Below, in pieces: positions 8,810-17,918 of a stretch of 64,000 nt of DNA. The translations under genes and the position numbers were made by a program. The stretch is from Erythrobacter sp. (lineage in GTDB: Bacteria > Pseudomonadota > Alphaproteobacteria > Sphingomonadales > Sphingomonadaceae), in assembly GCF_030066995.1 (NCBI RefSeq), contig NZ_JASJAP010000003.1, positions 124,001 through 188,000 on the forward strand. The letters are read 5' to 3'. The notes below the pieces were generated by a model. The model worked only from the letters and a program-made list of their open reading frames with translations. It did not search any database and was not told where the DNA came from. How positions within the stretch are numbered: position 1 is the first letter of the stretch; each line of letters begins with the position of its first letter.

Positions 8810-9493
8810 ATGAGCGGCCTCACCCATCTTGGCACATCGCTCATTGTCGCCCCGCACCCCGATGATGAAGTTCTCGGGTGTGGGGGGACCATCGCGCGTC
8901 TCGCTGATGCCGGGCAGGACGTTCACGTCGCGATTGTGACTCGTGGATACGAGCCCGCCTTCTCGGATGAATTGGTGCAGACGGTGCGCGCGGAACTTGT
9001 CGAGGCGCATAGGATATTGGGCGTTACCAAGTGTCATTTCCTCGATTTACCCGCGGCTGCCCTCGATACGCTGCCGGGTTCGGAGCTGAACGCGGCGATC
9101 GGGGGGCTGGTGCAAGAGGTGTCGCCCGACACTCTGTTTCTGCCGTTTGTCGGGGACATTCATCGAGATCATCAGTTGATTTTCACGGCCGGCTTAGTGG
9201 CTGCGCGGCCGAGAAGTCTCAAGGTACCCCAACGGATCTATGCTTATGAGACGCTTTCGGAGACCAATTGGGCCGCTCCGGGTGTAACCGAGACCTTCGC
9301 GCCGAACGTTTTTTTCGACATCGGAGCAACCCTGGATCGCAAGCTCAAGGCGTTCGCATGCTTTAAAAGTCAGGTTAAGGACTTCCCCGATGAGAGGTCT
9401 CTCAAGACCATCGAAGCTCTTGCAACGCTAAGGGGTTCAACCGTTTATCGTTCTTCGGCCGAAGGCTTCATACTGCTACGCGAAACTACCTAA
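8810..9493 (+). CDS. PIG-L/LmbE-family deacetylase
   Basis: Zinc-dependent N-deacetylase fold of 227 residues. The N-terminal metal motif PHPDDE has H16, D18 and D19, and a second metal/catalytic segment GDIHRDHQ lies near residue 119. Family members remove the N-acetyl group of GlcNAc-type sugars (PIG-L, MshB, BshB) or act on related substrates. The gene follows the formyltransferase by 2 nt. I infer that it exposes an amine that the formyltransferase then modifies, or removes acetyl from an assembled saccharide. No signal peptide is visible, so it acts in the cytoplasm. Confidence 0.87.
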   Translation: MSGLTHLGTSLIVAPHPDDEVLGCGGTIARLADAGQDVHVAIVTRGYEPAFSDELVQTVRAELVEAHRILGVTKCHFLDLPAAALDTLPGSELNAAIGGLVQEVSPDTLFLPFVGDIHRDHQLIFTAGLVAARPRSLKVPQRIYAYETLSETNWAAPGVTETFAPNVFFDIGATLDRKLKAFACFKSQVKDFPDERSLKTIEALATLRGSTVYRSSAEGFILLRETT

Positions 9494-9530
9494 GGCTCGA
9501 TTCCGCAACGCAACACTTTAATTGCGAAGT

Positions 9531-9545
9531 GTCCAGCTTTTGGAC
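9531..9545 (+). terminator. Weak hairpin downstream of the glycosyltransferase operon
   Basis: GTCCA at 9531-9535 and TGGAC at 9541-9545 form a 5-bp stem with a 5-nt loop, 37 nt after the deacetylase stop. No U-run follows, so a termination role is only suggested by position. Confidence 0.25.
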
Positions 9546-9702
9546 TCGACGAATCGTGGCCGTTGCAGTTAATCTTCTGATCTAACATAGCACGAAAGTA
9601 CGAAGGTTCGTTGGATGGAATGGGCGGCGCAGAATCGCCTAACGTCTAACGGCACATAACTTCTGGGTCGTAGGCGAACCGCTCAAAGGGGGGACTGTGC
9701 AA

Positions 9703-10440
9703 ATGAATACTCGATCATCCGTGTCAATTGCTATCGTGAGCGATAACGCTCTCGCACGGGAAGGATTACGGCGTATTCTCGAAGGTGATGAATTCACCGT
9801 TGTGGAATCACACGCATCAAGTTGCGCTCTAGCCAGTTTGGAGGAGCGGGTTGGCAATCCTGAGATCGTCATCCTTGATGTTGGCGATGACGAAGAAATC
9901 TGCGCCGAGGTCGAAGCTTCGCAGCGCTCATTGCCGAGTTCCAAGATTGTTGTGCTCAGCAATGATTTCAACTTCGATCTAATGTTCGAAGCGTTCAAGA
10001 GTGGCGTAGACGCTTACATCGTTAAGCGGATCGATTGCGAGGCCCTGATTGGTTCTCTGCGTCTGGTTCATCTGGGCGAAAAAGTCATGCCCAGTGAACT
10101 GGCCAAGGGTTTCCCTTCGCGTTGGTCGGGCAAGATGGCCCCCTCCATGTCGGAGCGCGAAGTGGTTTCGCTTTTGTCCGAAAGAGAGATCGAGACGCTG
10201 CGCTTCCTTATCCTGGGCTCACCCAACAAGGTGATTGCGGGCCATCTGGATATCAGTGAGGCTACGGTCAAAGTTCATGTCAAAGCCATTCTGCGCAAGC
10301 TGGGAGCTCAGAACCGCACGCAGGCCGCTATCTGGGCCGTCAAAAACGGGATAGAGCTAAAACAGGCGGAGCTGATCGCTGCGAACGGAGCGGACGATGC
10401 AAGTCCGGATGTTGCGCCTGAGGTGGTGGCCGCGAGCTGA
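9703..10440 (+). CDS. LuxR/NarL-family response regulator
   Basis: The protein has a receiver domain (about residues 7-125) and a LuxR-type helix-turn-helix (about 155-220, with SEREIETLRFLILG and ATVKVHVKAILRKLG). The phosphoacceptor Asp is D59 (VILDVGD), and a Ser (VLSND) and Lys (YIVKRID) at the expected switch positions are present. The acidic pocket is reduced to one Asp (VSDN). I chose ATG 9703, 9 nt after a GGGGGG run at 9688-9693; the GTG at 9697 is too close to it. No histidine kinase is adjacent. Its place beside the polysaccharide locus suggests it regulates that locus. Confidence 0.85.
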   Translation: MNTRSSVSIAIVSDNALAREGLRRILEGDEFTVVESHASSCALASLEERVGNPEIVILDVGDDEEICAEVEASQRSLPSSKIVVLSNDFNFDLMFEAFKSGVDAYIVKRIDCEALIGSLRLVHLGEKVMPSELAKGFPSRWSGKMAPSMSEREVVSLLSEREIETLRFLILGSPNKVIAGHLDISEATVKVHVKAILRKLGAQNRTQAAIWAVKNGIELKQAELIAANGADDASPDVAPEVVAAS

Positions 10441-10807
10441 TCGCTTGCTTAGGGTGGTTCGCCTCAGTGGAGAACCTGCTCCTAGAGGCGGAATACCGAT
10501 TGCAAGGCGAGGGTCCGTTCCCCTCTCCCACTGGTCTCCCTTGCGCCGGTTTCTTCTGGGTGCGCCCGTAGTGGTGAGTATGGGGCGGGCCTGCATCCAC
10601 GCCGACTTCGTAGGTGACGAGCGTGACCAGGGCGGTCGGCTAGCCGACAAGGTAACAAGGGTAACACGCCTAGAGTTTGGTGGTGAACCTCTCGCTTACG
10701 TGTTCCCTTGTCACGTTCGTGTCGTCTAGATCAGGGCAAAACCTGGTTCTTCAGCCGACGGGCCAATGAGAACACGACTGTCCAAGCTTGGTTACCCAAC
10801 GCACAGG
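10441..10807. other. 367-nt structured intergenic region between convergent genes
   Basis: No credible gene is visible here; the frames that are open lack family resemblance and a ribosome site. The region holds several hairpins: 10460-10490 (CGCCTC with GAGGCG, nested GGAG with CTCC), 10502-10544 (GCAAGG with CCTTGC, nested GAGGG with CCCTC), a perfect 12-bp palindrome at 10636-10647, and the long hairpin at 10645-10724. It lies between the ends of a rightward luxR gene and a leftward pilZ gene, so bidirectional termination or a small structured RNA are both possible. I found no RNase P, tmRNA, SRP or tRNA signature. Confidence 0.5.
10645..10724. repeat. Long imperfect inverted repeat
   Basis: The left arm 10652-10668 pairs with the right arm 10699-10714 over about 16 bp, with one bulged T (10662) and one mismatch that becomes a G-U pair only in minus-strand RNA. 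Outer arms CGACA (10645-10649) and TGTCG (10720-10724) extend it, and the loop itself can pair (AGAG with CTCT). Minus-strand RNA from the pilZ gene would fold it best, so it may end that transcript. Confidence 0.5.
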
Positions 10808-11317
10808 CTAGTCTTCGCGGACGACCATTGCGCTGATCAGCCCTTCCGGCGACTTGCGGAAGCCGAGCAGCCGAAAACCGACGGCGCCTCTGGTTCGTTC
10901 GAACTCAACGCCCCAGGCAGCAATCTCTTCCAGCGACGGATTAACTCCTATCGGGACTTCTTCGACCTTCGTCTCGCTGGTCGGAGCGCCAGGCATTGCG
11001 CGAGATTTGAGCAGCGCGGCGCTGACGGCTGCTTTGGAAACAGGAGTCAAGAACTCGCATCCGTAGGAATTATCTTTACTCCAAACTACGCTCGCTTCCG
11101 TTACACCGACGAAGGGTAATTCGACAATGAGGGTTTCCCCTTGTTCAAGCGCGCTCGTCGTCTCCAGCCTCAGCCCAGTCTCCGACAGGTCATGGATCAG
11201 CGCCCGGCCCGCTTCGGATGTGGTGCTTACAGACGTAGTGAGTTGAACAGTGCGCCGCACCGAGCCTCGCTGTCTCCCCAGAATCTGAGCGTTAAGTGGC
11301 TGGCGTTGCGCGGCCAT
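10808..11317 (-). CDS. PilZ-domain protein
   Basis: This 169-residue protein carries the c-di-GMP binding signature of PilZ domains: RxxxR (R17-GSV-R21) in the N-terminal arm and D-L-S-E-T-G (D43 to G48). The beta-barrel continues to about residue 100. The remaining 70 residues have no recognisable domain. There are no membrane segments or signal peptide. Adjacency to an exopolysaccharide locus fits a c-di-GMP-responsive role in polymer secretion or motility, but no direct partner is identifiable. Confidence 0.82.
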   Translation of the reverse strand: MAAQRQPLNAQILGRQRGSVRRTVQLTTSVSTTSEAGRALIHDLSETGLRLETTSALEQGETLIVELPFVGVTEASVVWSKDNSYGCEFLTPVSKAAVSAALLKSRAMPGAPTSETKVEEVPIGVNPSLEEIAAWGVEFERTRGAVGFRLLGFRKSPEGLISAMVVRED

Positions 11318-11814
11318 GCGACGACTTTACTCCTGCCATATAATGCGCCCCGATCCTGGTCCGCTTAATTCGGCCAAAGTCAGCGCGTAAAGGAAGTCCG
11401 TCGCTATTCTCGCACGAGTCATCAGCATTCCCCCGATTCATCCCCAGTCTCGCCCTTCAACATTGGAGATTTAGCCACCCTGCCTAACTTGTAGGCGTCA
11501 TGGTTAGTGAAAGAAAGAAATGCTGCAAGGTTTCCGCCGACCTTGCGCAATTTTCTCTCTTTCATGGCGCGGAATCGGTTCGGTTGTATCGTTATTGTTT
11601 CCGAAGAGCACTTGACGCCGAGACTTACGGACGGCTTGACAACGGATTGCTATCGCGCGCTGGACTTACCGACATCGGTCTAGGATAGGATCGTACGCGG
11701 GCGACGCCATGCAAGAAAACACGCGATCCGATCGAGACGCGATCTCATAATCCATTAGGCTGCACCAAACGTGGCTCATACGCCGCATTACCCTGGGCAA
11801 GAGGACACAACTGG
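11318..11814. other. 497-nt intergenic region
   Basis: The region lies between the divergent pilZ and phoD genes and should contain both promoters. The only open frame with any merit is 11500-11688 (+), listed separately. A direct repeat of ACGCGATC occurs twice about 11 nt apart near 11730-11750. I see nothing else. Confidence 0.4.
11500..11688 (+). CDS. Possible small protein of 62 residues
   Basis: The ORF starts with ATG and ends with TAG. The C-terminal part (RLDNGLLSRAGLTDIGLG) vaguely recalls the short helical tail of DUF1127 proteins, but the match is weak and no clear Shine-Dalgarno precedes the start. It sits in an otherwise empty divergent region. I do not assign a function, and it may be spurious. 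Confidence 0.25.
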   Translation: MVSERKKCCKVSADLAQFSLFHGAESVRLYRYCFRRALDAETYGRLDNGLLSRAGLTDIGLG

Positions 11815-13410
11815 ATGAAAGACATTCGCTCAAAGCGGCTCGAGTGGAACCGCCGCTATGCACTCAAGACCATTGGATCCTCGGCCATCGCTGGATTGTC
11901 GTTGTTCTCGAGCGCGCGTGCGATCGCCTACCCTCTGTTTAGCCGGTACCCGTTTCAGTTGGGGATCGCCTCCGGAGAACCCACGCCCGACGGTTTCGTT
12001 ATCTGGACCCGGCTCGCGCCCGACCCTTTCGAGATCGGCTATGGCATGCCGGCGGCACCCGTCGAGGTAACCTGGCAGGTGTCGAGCGATGAGCGAATGC
12101 AGGAAATCGTTGCCAGCGGTGAAGCGATCGCGCGGCCAGAGCTTGGTCATGCCGTTCACGTTGAGGTCGCCGGCCTCGAACCAAACCGACCCTACTGGTA
12201 TCGTTTCGCGTCCGGGCGCGAGCGCAGCGGCGTTGGGCGCAGCCGCACCACGCCGGCCATCGGACAACCGATAGAGCGCGTTCGCTTCGCCGTCGCTGGA
12301 TGCCAGAATTACGAAGATGGCTACTACACCGCTCACCGCTATCTATCGGATGAGGACGCGGATTTCGTGTTCTGCTACGGCGACTACATTTATGAGTATC
12401 GCGGCCGGCGTATTCGAAACTCTCGCGAAGGCCCGACCGAGATCGTCCGGTCCCATGTGGGACAAGAGATCTATTCAATTGAGGACTATCGACGCCGCTA
12501 CGCGCAGTACAAGATGGACGTCGATCTGCAGGCCGCCCACGCCAGCGCTCCATGGTTTGTAGTGTGGGATGATCATGAGATTGACAACAATTGGGTAACT
12601 GATCGGGATCAGGACGAGACGCCATTGTCGGCTTTCCGTCTTCGCCAGCAAATGGCGATGCAGGCTTATTACGAGCATATGCCGTTGCGCGCATCGTCGA
12701 TGCCGCTCGGCAATTCGATGCAGATTTTCCGGCAGGCGCGCTATGGTGATTTGATCGACCTCAACTTGCTGGATACCCGTCAGTATCGCACCAATCAGCC
12801 CTGTGATGATGGATGGGGCGTCGTGTGCGACGGGATTTACGATAGAGGTGCGCAGGTCCTGGGGCCGACGCAAGAGCGTTGGCTTCGTGAAAAGCTTGGC
12901 CGGTCTGAGAGCCATTGGCAGGTGTTGGCGCAGCAAGTCATGATGATGGACCTCGATCGTATGCCGGGGCCGGAGCGAACCGAAAATCTGGACAGCTGGG
13001 CCGGCTATCGCACGCCGCGAACGCGCATGTTGGAAACGATCAGAGACCTGCAGCTCGACAGCGTGATCGTCCTCACCGGGGATGAGCATCAGAACTACGC
13101 TGGCGAACTGCACATTGATGGCAAGCGGCCAGAGGCGAGACCGCTCGCGACCGAATTTGTTGCAACCTCGATTTCCTCGCGCGGGGATGGAGAGGATCAG
13201 TCCCCACAGACGGCGGCCATTCAGGCGGAAAATGAATGCTTGAAATGGTTCAATTCGCAGCGCGGCTATGTGATGTGCGATGTAACGCGCGATCGTTGGA
13301 TGACCGAGTTCAAGACGCTCGACCGGGTGACTCAGAAGGGCGGACAGTTGCGCACCCGCAAGCGAATGGCTGTCGAGCATGGCGCGCCGGGGTCGCTTGC
13401 AGAAATCTGA
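11815..13410 (+). CDS. phoD: Tat-exported PhoD-type alkaline phosphatase
   Basis: The N-terminus has a twin-arginine export signal (NRRYALKTIG, then a hydrophobic stretch ending near SARA). A PhoD N-terminal domain (about residues 45-140) and a metallophosphoesterase core follow. The metal-binding segments YGDYIYEYRG, WDDHEIDNNW and TGDEHQNYAG match PhoD phosphodiesterase/phosphatases, which use Fe and Ca. The 531-residue length is normal. It should release phosphate from organic phosphate esters in the periplasm or outside. Pho-box elements were not recognised upstream. Confidence 0.9.
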   Translation: MKDIRSKRLEWNRRYALKTIGSSAIAGLSLFSSARAIAYPLFSRYPFQLGIASGEPTPDGFVIWTRLAPDPFEIGYGMPAAPVEVTWQVSSDERMQEIVASGEAIARPELGHAVHVEVAGLEPNRPYWYRFASGRERSGVGRSRTTPAIGQPIERVRFAVAGCQNYEDGYYTAHRYLSDEDADFVFCYGDYIYEYRGRRIRNSREGPTEIVRSHVGQEIYSIEDYRRRYAQYKMDVDLQAAHASAPWFVVWDDHEIDNNWVTDRDQDETPLSAFRLRQQMAMQAYYEHMPLRASSMPLGNSMQIFRQARYGDLIDLNLLDTRQYRTNQPCDDGWGVVCDGIYDRGAQVLGPTQERWLREKLGRSESHWQVLAQQVMMMDLDRMPGPERTENLDSWAGYRTPRTRMLETIRDLQLDSVIVLTGDEHQNYAGELHIDGKRPEARPLATEFVATSISSRGDGEDQSPQTAAIQAENECLKWFNSQRGYVMCDVTRDRWMTEFKTLDRVTQKGGQLRTRKRMAVEHGAPGSLAEI

Positions 13411-13523
13411 TCTGGGCGCTCGGGTTCGCCTCCCCACGCGCGTTCGATGAACGCCAATTGCCAAATTCTTCTTTGTCCCTAAGGTTCGATGCTGATGTCT
13501 GCGGGCAGGGGAGGAGTCCAGTC

Positions 13524-16500
13524 ATGTTCGGTTGGCCGAAACGTTTGGGTATGGCTTTGGTGGCGGGCGCGCTTGCGTTAGGGCTTGGGCTCGTAGCACC
13601 AGCGACAGCGCAATCGGACGATGACGAAAAAGCAAGCGCTTTGTCTTCCTTGCCATTGCGCCTGATCGGGCCGGCCTATCCATCGGGGCGTGTGTCGGAC
13701 TTTGCGTTTTTCTCTGGTGGGCACCACCACTACCTCGTCGCTACAGCGTCGGGTGGATTGTGGGTCACCGAAAACGCGGGGGCGACCTGGACGCCGCTTT
13801 TCGATCGCGAGGGCTCCTACGCGATAGGTGTGGTCGAGATCGCACCGTCGGATGAGAAAACCATATGGGTGGGTACGGGCGAGAACAACGCCCAGCGTTC
13901 GGTTGCCTTCGGTGACGGTGTCTACAAATCGACCGATGGTGGCAAGACGTGGACTAATATGGGCCTGAAGGAATCGGGCCATATCAGCCAGATCTGGATT
14001 GATCCCAAGGATGCAAACACAGTGCTTGTCGCGGCGCAGGGGCCTTTATGGTCCGAAGGTGGCGATCGGGGCCTTTACAAGACGACCGACGGCGGCGCGA
14101 ACTGGGAACGCGTTCTCGAAATTGATGAGCACACGGGGATCAATGAGTTCGTGGTCCATCCTGACGATCCTGATCTGATCGTTGCTTCATCCTATCAGCG
14201 CCGTCGGCACGTATGGGTGTTAATCAACGGAGGCCCGGGGTCCGGCATCCATCGCACAACTGACGGTGGCGAAAACTGGACGAAGATCTCGGCTGGCCTG
14301 CCGAGCGACGATATGGGGCGTATTGGCCTCGCCATGGCCCCCTCCAATGCCGACATTGTCTATGCAATCATCGAGGGGCAGCCAGAGGAACAGGGCGTCT
14401 ACCGGTCTAGCGACTTCGGACAAAGCTGGGAGAAACGCTCCGAGCACAAGACCACCAGCCCGCAATATTACAACGAGATTGTGGTCGATCCCAAGGATGC
14501 GGACACGCTGTATTCGCTGGACACATTCTCAAAGCGGTCAAGCGACGGTGGCAAGACTTTCACAGACCTAAGTAACGCCGCGCGTCATGTCGACGACCAT
14601 GCCCTTTGGATCGATGAGGCCAACACCAAGCACCTGATCATGGGCGGCGATGGTGGCGTTTATGAAAGCTGGGACGGCGGGCAGCGCTGGCGTCACGTCG
14701 ACAACCTGCCGATCGTGCAGTTCTACCGCATCCAGCCTGACAACGCAGAACCGTTCTACAATGTGTGCGGGGGAACGCAGGACAACAACTCGTTGTGCGG
14801 TCCATCGCGCACCACTGTCGTGCATGGCATCACGAATTCGGACTGGCATATCGTGCTCGGCGGCGATGGCTATAAGCCGCAGATCGACCCTCGCGATCCC
14901 AACATTGTCTACACTCAATACCAGTATGGTGGTCTCGCACGCTATGACCGGCGCACGCAGGAGCGCGTCTTTCTTACCCCTCAGCCAGAGCCGGGCGAAC
15001 CCGCATACAAATGGAACTGGAACACGCCGATCCTGATCAGCCCCCACAACCCGGATCGCATCTATTACGCAGCTGAGTACCTTTTTGCCTCGAATGATCG
15101 CGGCAATACGTGGGAAAAGATCAGTCCAGACCTCACCCGGCAAATTGATCGCAACGCGCTGCCGGTGATGGGCCGGGTGTGGAGCGTCGACGCCATCGCG
15201 AAGAACGATTCAACATCGATCTTTGGCGCCGCGATTTCGATCAGCGAAAGCCCGCTCGCCCAAGGCCTCATCTATGTCGGGACCGATGACGGTGTGATCT
15301 CGGTTACAGAAGATAACGGCGCCACCTGGCGACGCAGCGAAATGGTTCGCGGTGTGCCCGACATGACATTGGTTGAAGACATCGTAACGTCGCAGCACTC
15401 GCCGGACGTCGCTTACGCGGTGTTCGATAATCACAAGCGCGGCGACTACAAACCCTATGTCTTCCTTACAGCCGACCGGGGTCGGTCGTGGCAGCCAATC
15501 ATGGGTGACTTGCCGCCGCGCGGCGCGGCGCATACGATTGCCGAGGATCACGTGGATCCGGATTTGCTGTTTGTCGGGACTGAAGACGGTCTTTTCTACA
15601 CACAGGATCGCGGTGGCAGTTGGAGCCGGTTGAAAGCGAACCTTCCGACCATCGCGGTGCGTGATCTGGAGATCCAGCGGCGCGAGAACGATCTGGTGGT
15701 CGGCACCTTCGGGCGCTCGATCTACATCCTTGATGACTACACCCCGCTGCGCACGGATGCCGAAAGTGTGGCAAATGAAGAGGCGACCTTGTTCGAGGTG
15801 CGCGATCCCTGGCTTTATGTTGAAGGCGATTTGTGGGGCGGTGGAAGCGCGCAGGCTTTCAACGGGGATGATTTCTGGTTTGCGGAAAACCCGCCCTTTG
15901 GCGCGGTGTTCACATATGCGTTGCGCGATGGGCTCGAAACCCGTGCGCAAACCCGCCGCAAGGGTGAGCGCAAGATCGAAAAAGAGGGCGGGGACACTCC
16001 GTATCCGTCGTGGGACGCGCTGCGCGCGGAGGATCGAGAGGATCCGCCGGCCATTGTCTTCACCATCACGGATGCCAGCGGAAACGTGGTGCGCCGCATG
16101 ACGGCGCCGCACACACCCGGCCTCCACCGCGTCGCCTGGAATCTGCGCTACGCCGCGCCCGACCCTGTGACGCTCGAAAGCCCTCCGCGCTCAATTTTCG
16201 ATGGCGAGGCCGATGGACCACTCGTGCTTCCCGGCGACTACACGGTGACTATGGGCAAGCGGATCAACGGCGTGGTGACTCAGCTTTCGAGCCCGCAGAC
16301 TTTCACCGTTAAGGAACTCGATAACAGTCCGGAACTGAGCGAGGATCGCGCCGTCACTCTGGCCTTCCAGCAGGAAACCGCAGATCTTGCGCGCGCTGTG
16401 TCGGCAGTGGGTGTGGTCGGCGCTGAGCTGCAGAACCGCGTGAACCACATCAAGGTGGCGATCGAGGCGCTGAGCGAGCCGAACGACGCGCAGCGTGCCG

Positions 16501-16823
16501 ATGCGCAAGCGATCGAGAGCCTGCTCGATGACGCTCGCGAAGCGATATACGGTGACAACACGGTGGCGAGCCGCAACGAGCCGGTGCCGTTCTCCATCGC
16601 ACAACGCGTGGGACAAATTCGTGGGTGGGGATGGTCGCATCAATCGCCGGTGACGAGCTCTGACAAACGAGCGCTTGAGATCGCCAAGGCCGAGTTTTCA
16701 GCGGTGCTCGCGCAAATGCGCGATATCGAGTTGCGTCTCGAGGCGCTGGAACGCGAACTGGGCACCAAAGGCGCCCCTTATACGCCTGGCAGCGGCTTGC
16801 CTGTCTGGCCGCTGCCGCTCTGA
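13524..16823 (+). CDS. Exported Asp-box (BNR/sortilin-like) beta-propeller protein
   Basis: The start is ATG 13524, with GGGAGGAG about 10 nt upstream. A Sec signal peptide ends near ATAQ. The 1099-residue product has eleven Asp-box-like motifs (S/T-x-D-x-G-x-T-W, for example STDGGKTW, TTDGGANW, SSDFGQSW, TQDRGGSW), so a large propeller or two propellers fill about residues 40-750. A C-terminal beta-sandwich-like part (about 850-990) and a helical end follow. Similar proteins are often labelled glycosyl hydrolase or VPS10/photosystem-stability-like, but no glycosidase residues can be assigned. It follows phoD by 113 nt. The function is unknown; a periplasmic or surface binding protein is likely. 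Confidence 0.8.
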   Translation: MFGWPKRLGMALVAGALALGLGLVAPATAQSDDDEKASALSSLPLRLIGPAYPSGRVSDFAFFSGGHHHYLVATASGGLWVTENAGATWTPLFDREGSYAIGVVEIAPSDEKTIWVGTGENNAQRSVAFGDGVYKSTDGGKTWTNMGLKESGHISQIWIDPKDANTVLVAAQGPLWSEGGDRGLYKTTDGGANWERVLEIDEHTGINEFVVHPDDPDLIVASSYQRRRHVWVLINGGPGSGIHRTTDGGENWTKISAGLPSDDMGRIGLAMAPSNADIVYAIIEGQPEEQGVYRSSDFGQSWEKRSEHKTTSPQYYNEIVVDPKDADTLYSLDTFSKRSSDGGKTFTDLSNAARHVDDHALWIDEANTKHLIMGGDGGVYESWDGGQRWRHVDNLPIVQFYRIQPDNAEPFYNVCGGTQDNNSLCGPSRTTVVHGITNSDWHIVLGGDGYKPQIDPRDPNIVYTQYQYGGLARYDRRTQERVFLTPQPEPGEPAYKWNWNTPILISPHNPDRIYYAAEYLFASNDRGNTWEKISPDLTRQIDRNALPVMGRVWSVDAIAKNDSTSIFGAAISISESPLAQGLIYVGTDDGVISVTEDNGATWRRSEMVRGVPDMTLVEDIVTSQHSPDVAYAVFDNHKRGDYKPYVFLTADRGRSWQPIMGDLPPRGAAHTIAEDHVDPDLLFVGTEDGLFYTQDRGGSWSRLKANLPTIAVRDLEIQRRENDLVVGTFGRSIYILDDYTPLRTDAESVANEEATLFEVRDPWLYVEGDLWGGGSAQAFNGDDFWFAENPPFGAVFTYALRDGLETRAQTRRKGERKIEKEGGDTPYPSWDALRAEDREDPPAIVFTITDASGNVVRRMTAPHTPGLHRVAWNLRYAAPDPVTLESPPRSIFDGEADGPLVLPGDYTVTMGKRINGVVTQLSSPQTFTVKELDNSPELSEDRAVTLAFQQETADLARAVSAVGVVGAELQNRVNHIKVAIEALSEPNDAQRADAQAIESLLDDAREAIYGDNTVASRNEPVPFSIAQRVGQIRGWGWSHQSPVTSSDKRALEIAKAEFSAVLAQMRDIELRLEALERELGTKGAPYTPGSGLPVWPLPL

Positions 16824-16837
16824 GTCTGTAGGAAGAA

Positions 16838-16874
16838 GGATCGGCTAGGGCCTCGATCCGCTGACGAGGTCAGC
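16838..16874. terminator. Tandem hairpins between convergent genes
   Basis: GGATCG (16838-16843) pairs with CGATCC (16854-16859), and GCTGAC (16860-16865) pairs with GTCAGC (16869-16874) around a 3-nt loop. They lie between the converging propeller and glk genes. No U-tract follows, so termination is inferred from position and structure only. Confidence 0.35.
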
Positions 16875-16929
16875 GCTGGGATGTGTAAAAGGGTCTCAGC
16901 GACGAATAGCTGCGCGCTTTGTCGAGACT

Positions 16930-17913
16930 CTATCTCTGGGACGCGCGCGCGTAGGCAACCGCCGCTCCGACAAGTCCCGGTTCAGCAAGCGTTACGAGTT
17001 TTACAGGCAGACCTTCCATATGTGGTGTGAAACGTCCCTTGTCCGTGAAACGGGAATGGAAATTCGACGCGGGCAATGCTGCGCGTAGCCGCGAACCCAG
17101 GCCTCCCGCGATCACCACGCCTCGGGCTCCGTGCACCAGCGCGATATCGCCGGTCACCGATCCGAGCGCGTCGCAAAATCGGCCAATCGATTTCGCGGCC
17201 AAGGGGTCCTCTCCGGTCAGCCCAGTCCTCCAAATCTCGATTTCCTCTTTGCGTGGTGCCGCCAGTCCCTCGAGTTCGCAGAGCACTTCATAGTACTCAG
17301 CGATAGCGGGACCGCACAGCGCGCGCTCCGTCGAAACCCGGCCGAAGTGAGCCTTCAATCGTTCGTACAAGGCGCGCTCGAACCTATCCACCGGGGCAAA
17401 ACTGGCGTGACCGCCTTCGGTTGATTGGACGAGGGCTCTTCCGTCTCGCTCGCGGTGGAAGTGGGCTACACCAAGTCCCGTCCCAGGGCCAACGACGCTG
17501 ACTGTTCCAAACCTGGGTAAGTCCCCCGATGGACCTGCCAAGTGCAGAAACTGATCGCTGGCGGCTTGCGATACGGCGTGGGCCACCGCTTCGAAATCGT
17601 TAACGACATGGCAGCGTTCGAAGTCGAACTCATTTTTGAGGTGTTTGCGATGGAGCGTCCATTGATTGTTCGTGAAGGGTATGACGTCGCCTTCGACCAG
17701 GCCGGCCATCGCGATGGATGCAGCGCGGGGCAACGCATCGCCAAGACCGGACCGATAGGCCGAAAAAGCGTCTTCGAGCGCGCGGTAATCGCGTGTCTTG
17801 AGCGTCCGCACTTTGCCCAATGTGATCGCGCCATCCGGTTCAAAGGTCGCGATTCCAAAGCGCGCGTGCGTACCACCGATATCAACGGCGACGATCTGCC
17901 TCGAAACCTCCAC
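16930..17913 (-). CDS. glk: Glucokinase
   Basis: The 327-residue protein is of the bacterial Glk type. The N-terminal phosphate-binding motif AVDIGGTHARFG is at about residues 9-20, with the sugar-site segments FTNNQW and VNDFEA and the later GPGTGLG and STEGGH motifs. It phosphorylates glucose to glucose 6-phosphate, the substrate of the zwf product two genes upstream. It is the last gene of the zwf-edd-glk operon and starts 5 nt after edd. Confidence 0.93.
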   Translation of the reverse strand: MEVSRQIVAVDIGGTHARFGIATFEPDGAITLGKVRTLKTRDYRALEDAFSAYRSGLGDALPRAASIAMAGLVEGDVIPFTNNQWTLHRKHLKNEFDFERCHVVNDFEAVAHAVSQAASDQFLHLAGPSGDLPRFGTVSVVGPGTGLGVAHFHRERDGRALVQSTEGGHASFAPVDRFERALYERLKAHFGRVSTERALCGPAIAEYYEVLCELEGLAAPRKEEIEIWRTGLTGEDPLAAKSIGRFCDALGSVTGDIALVHGARGVVIAGGLGSRLRAALPASNFHSRFTDKGRFTPHMEGLPVKLVTLAEPGLVGAAVAYARASQR

Positions 17914-17918
17914 CGGGT

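Noticed and set aside
10397..10729. A 110-codon open frame in the structured intergenic region
   Set aside because: It overlaps the end of luxR in another frame, lacks a ribosome site and resembles no protein family.
10441..10807. A candidate housekeeping RNA (RNase P, tmRNA, SRP or 6S) in the structured gap
   Set aside because: None of the conserved sequence signatures of these RNAs was found on either strand.
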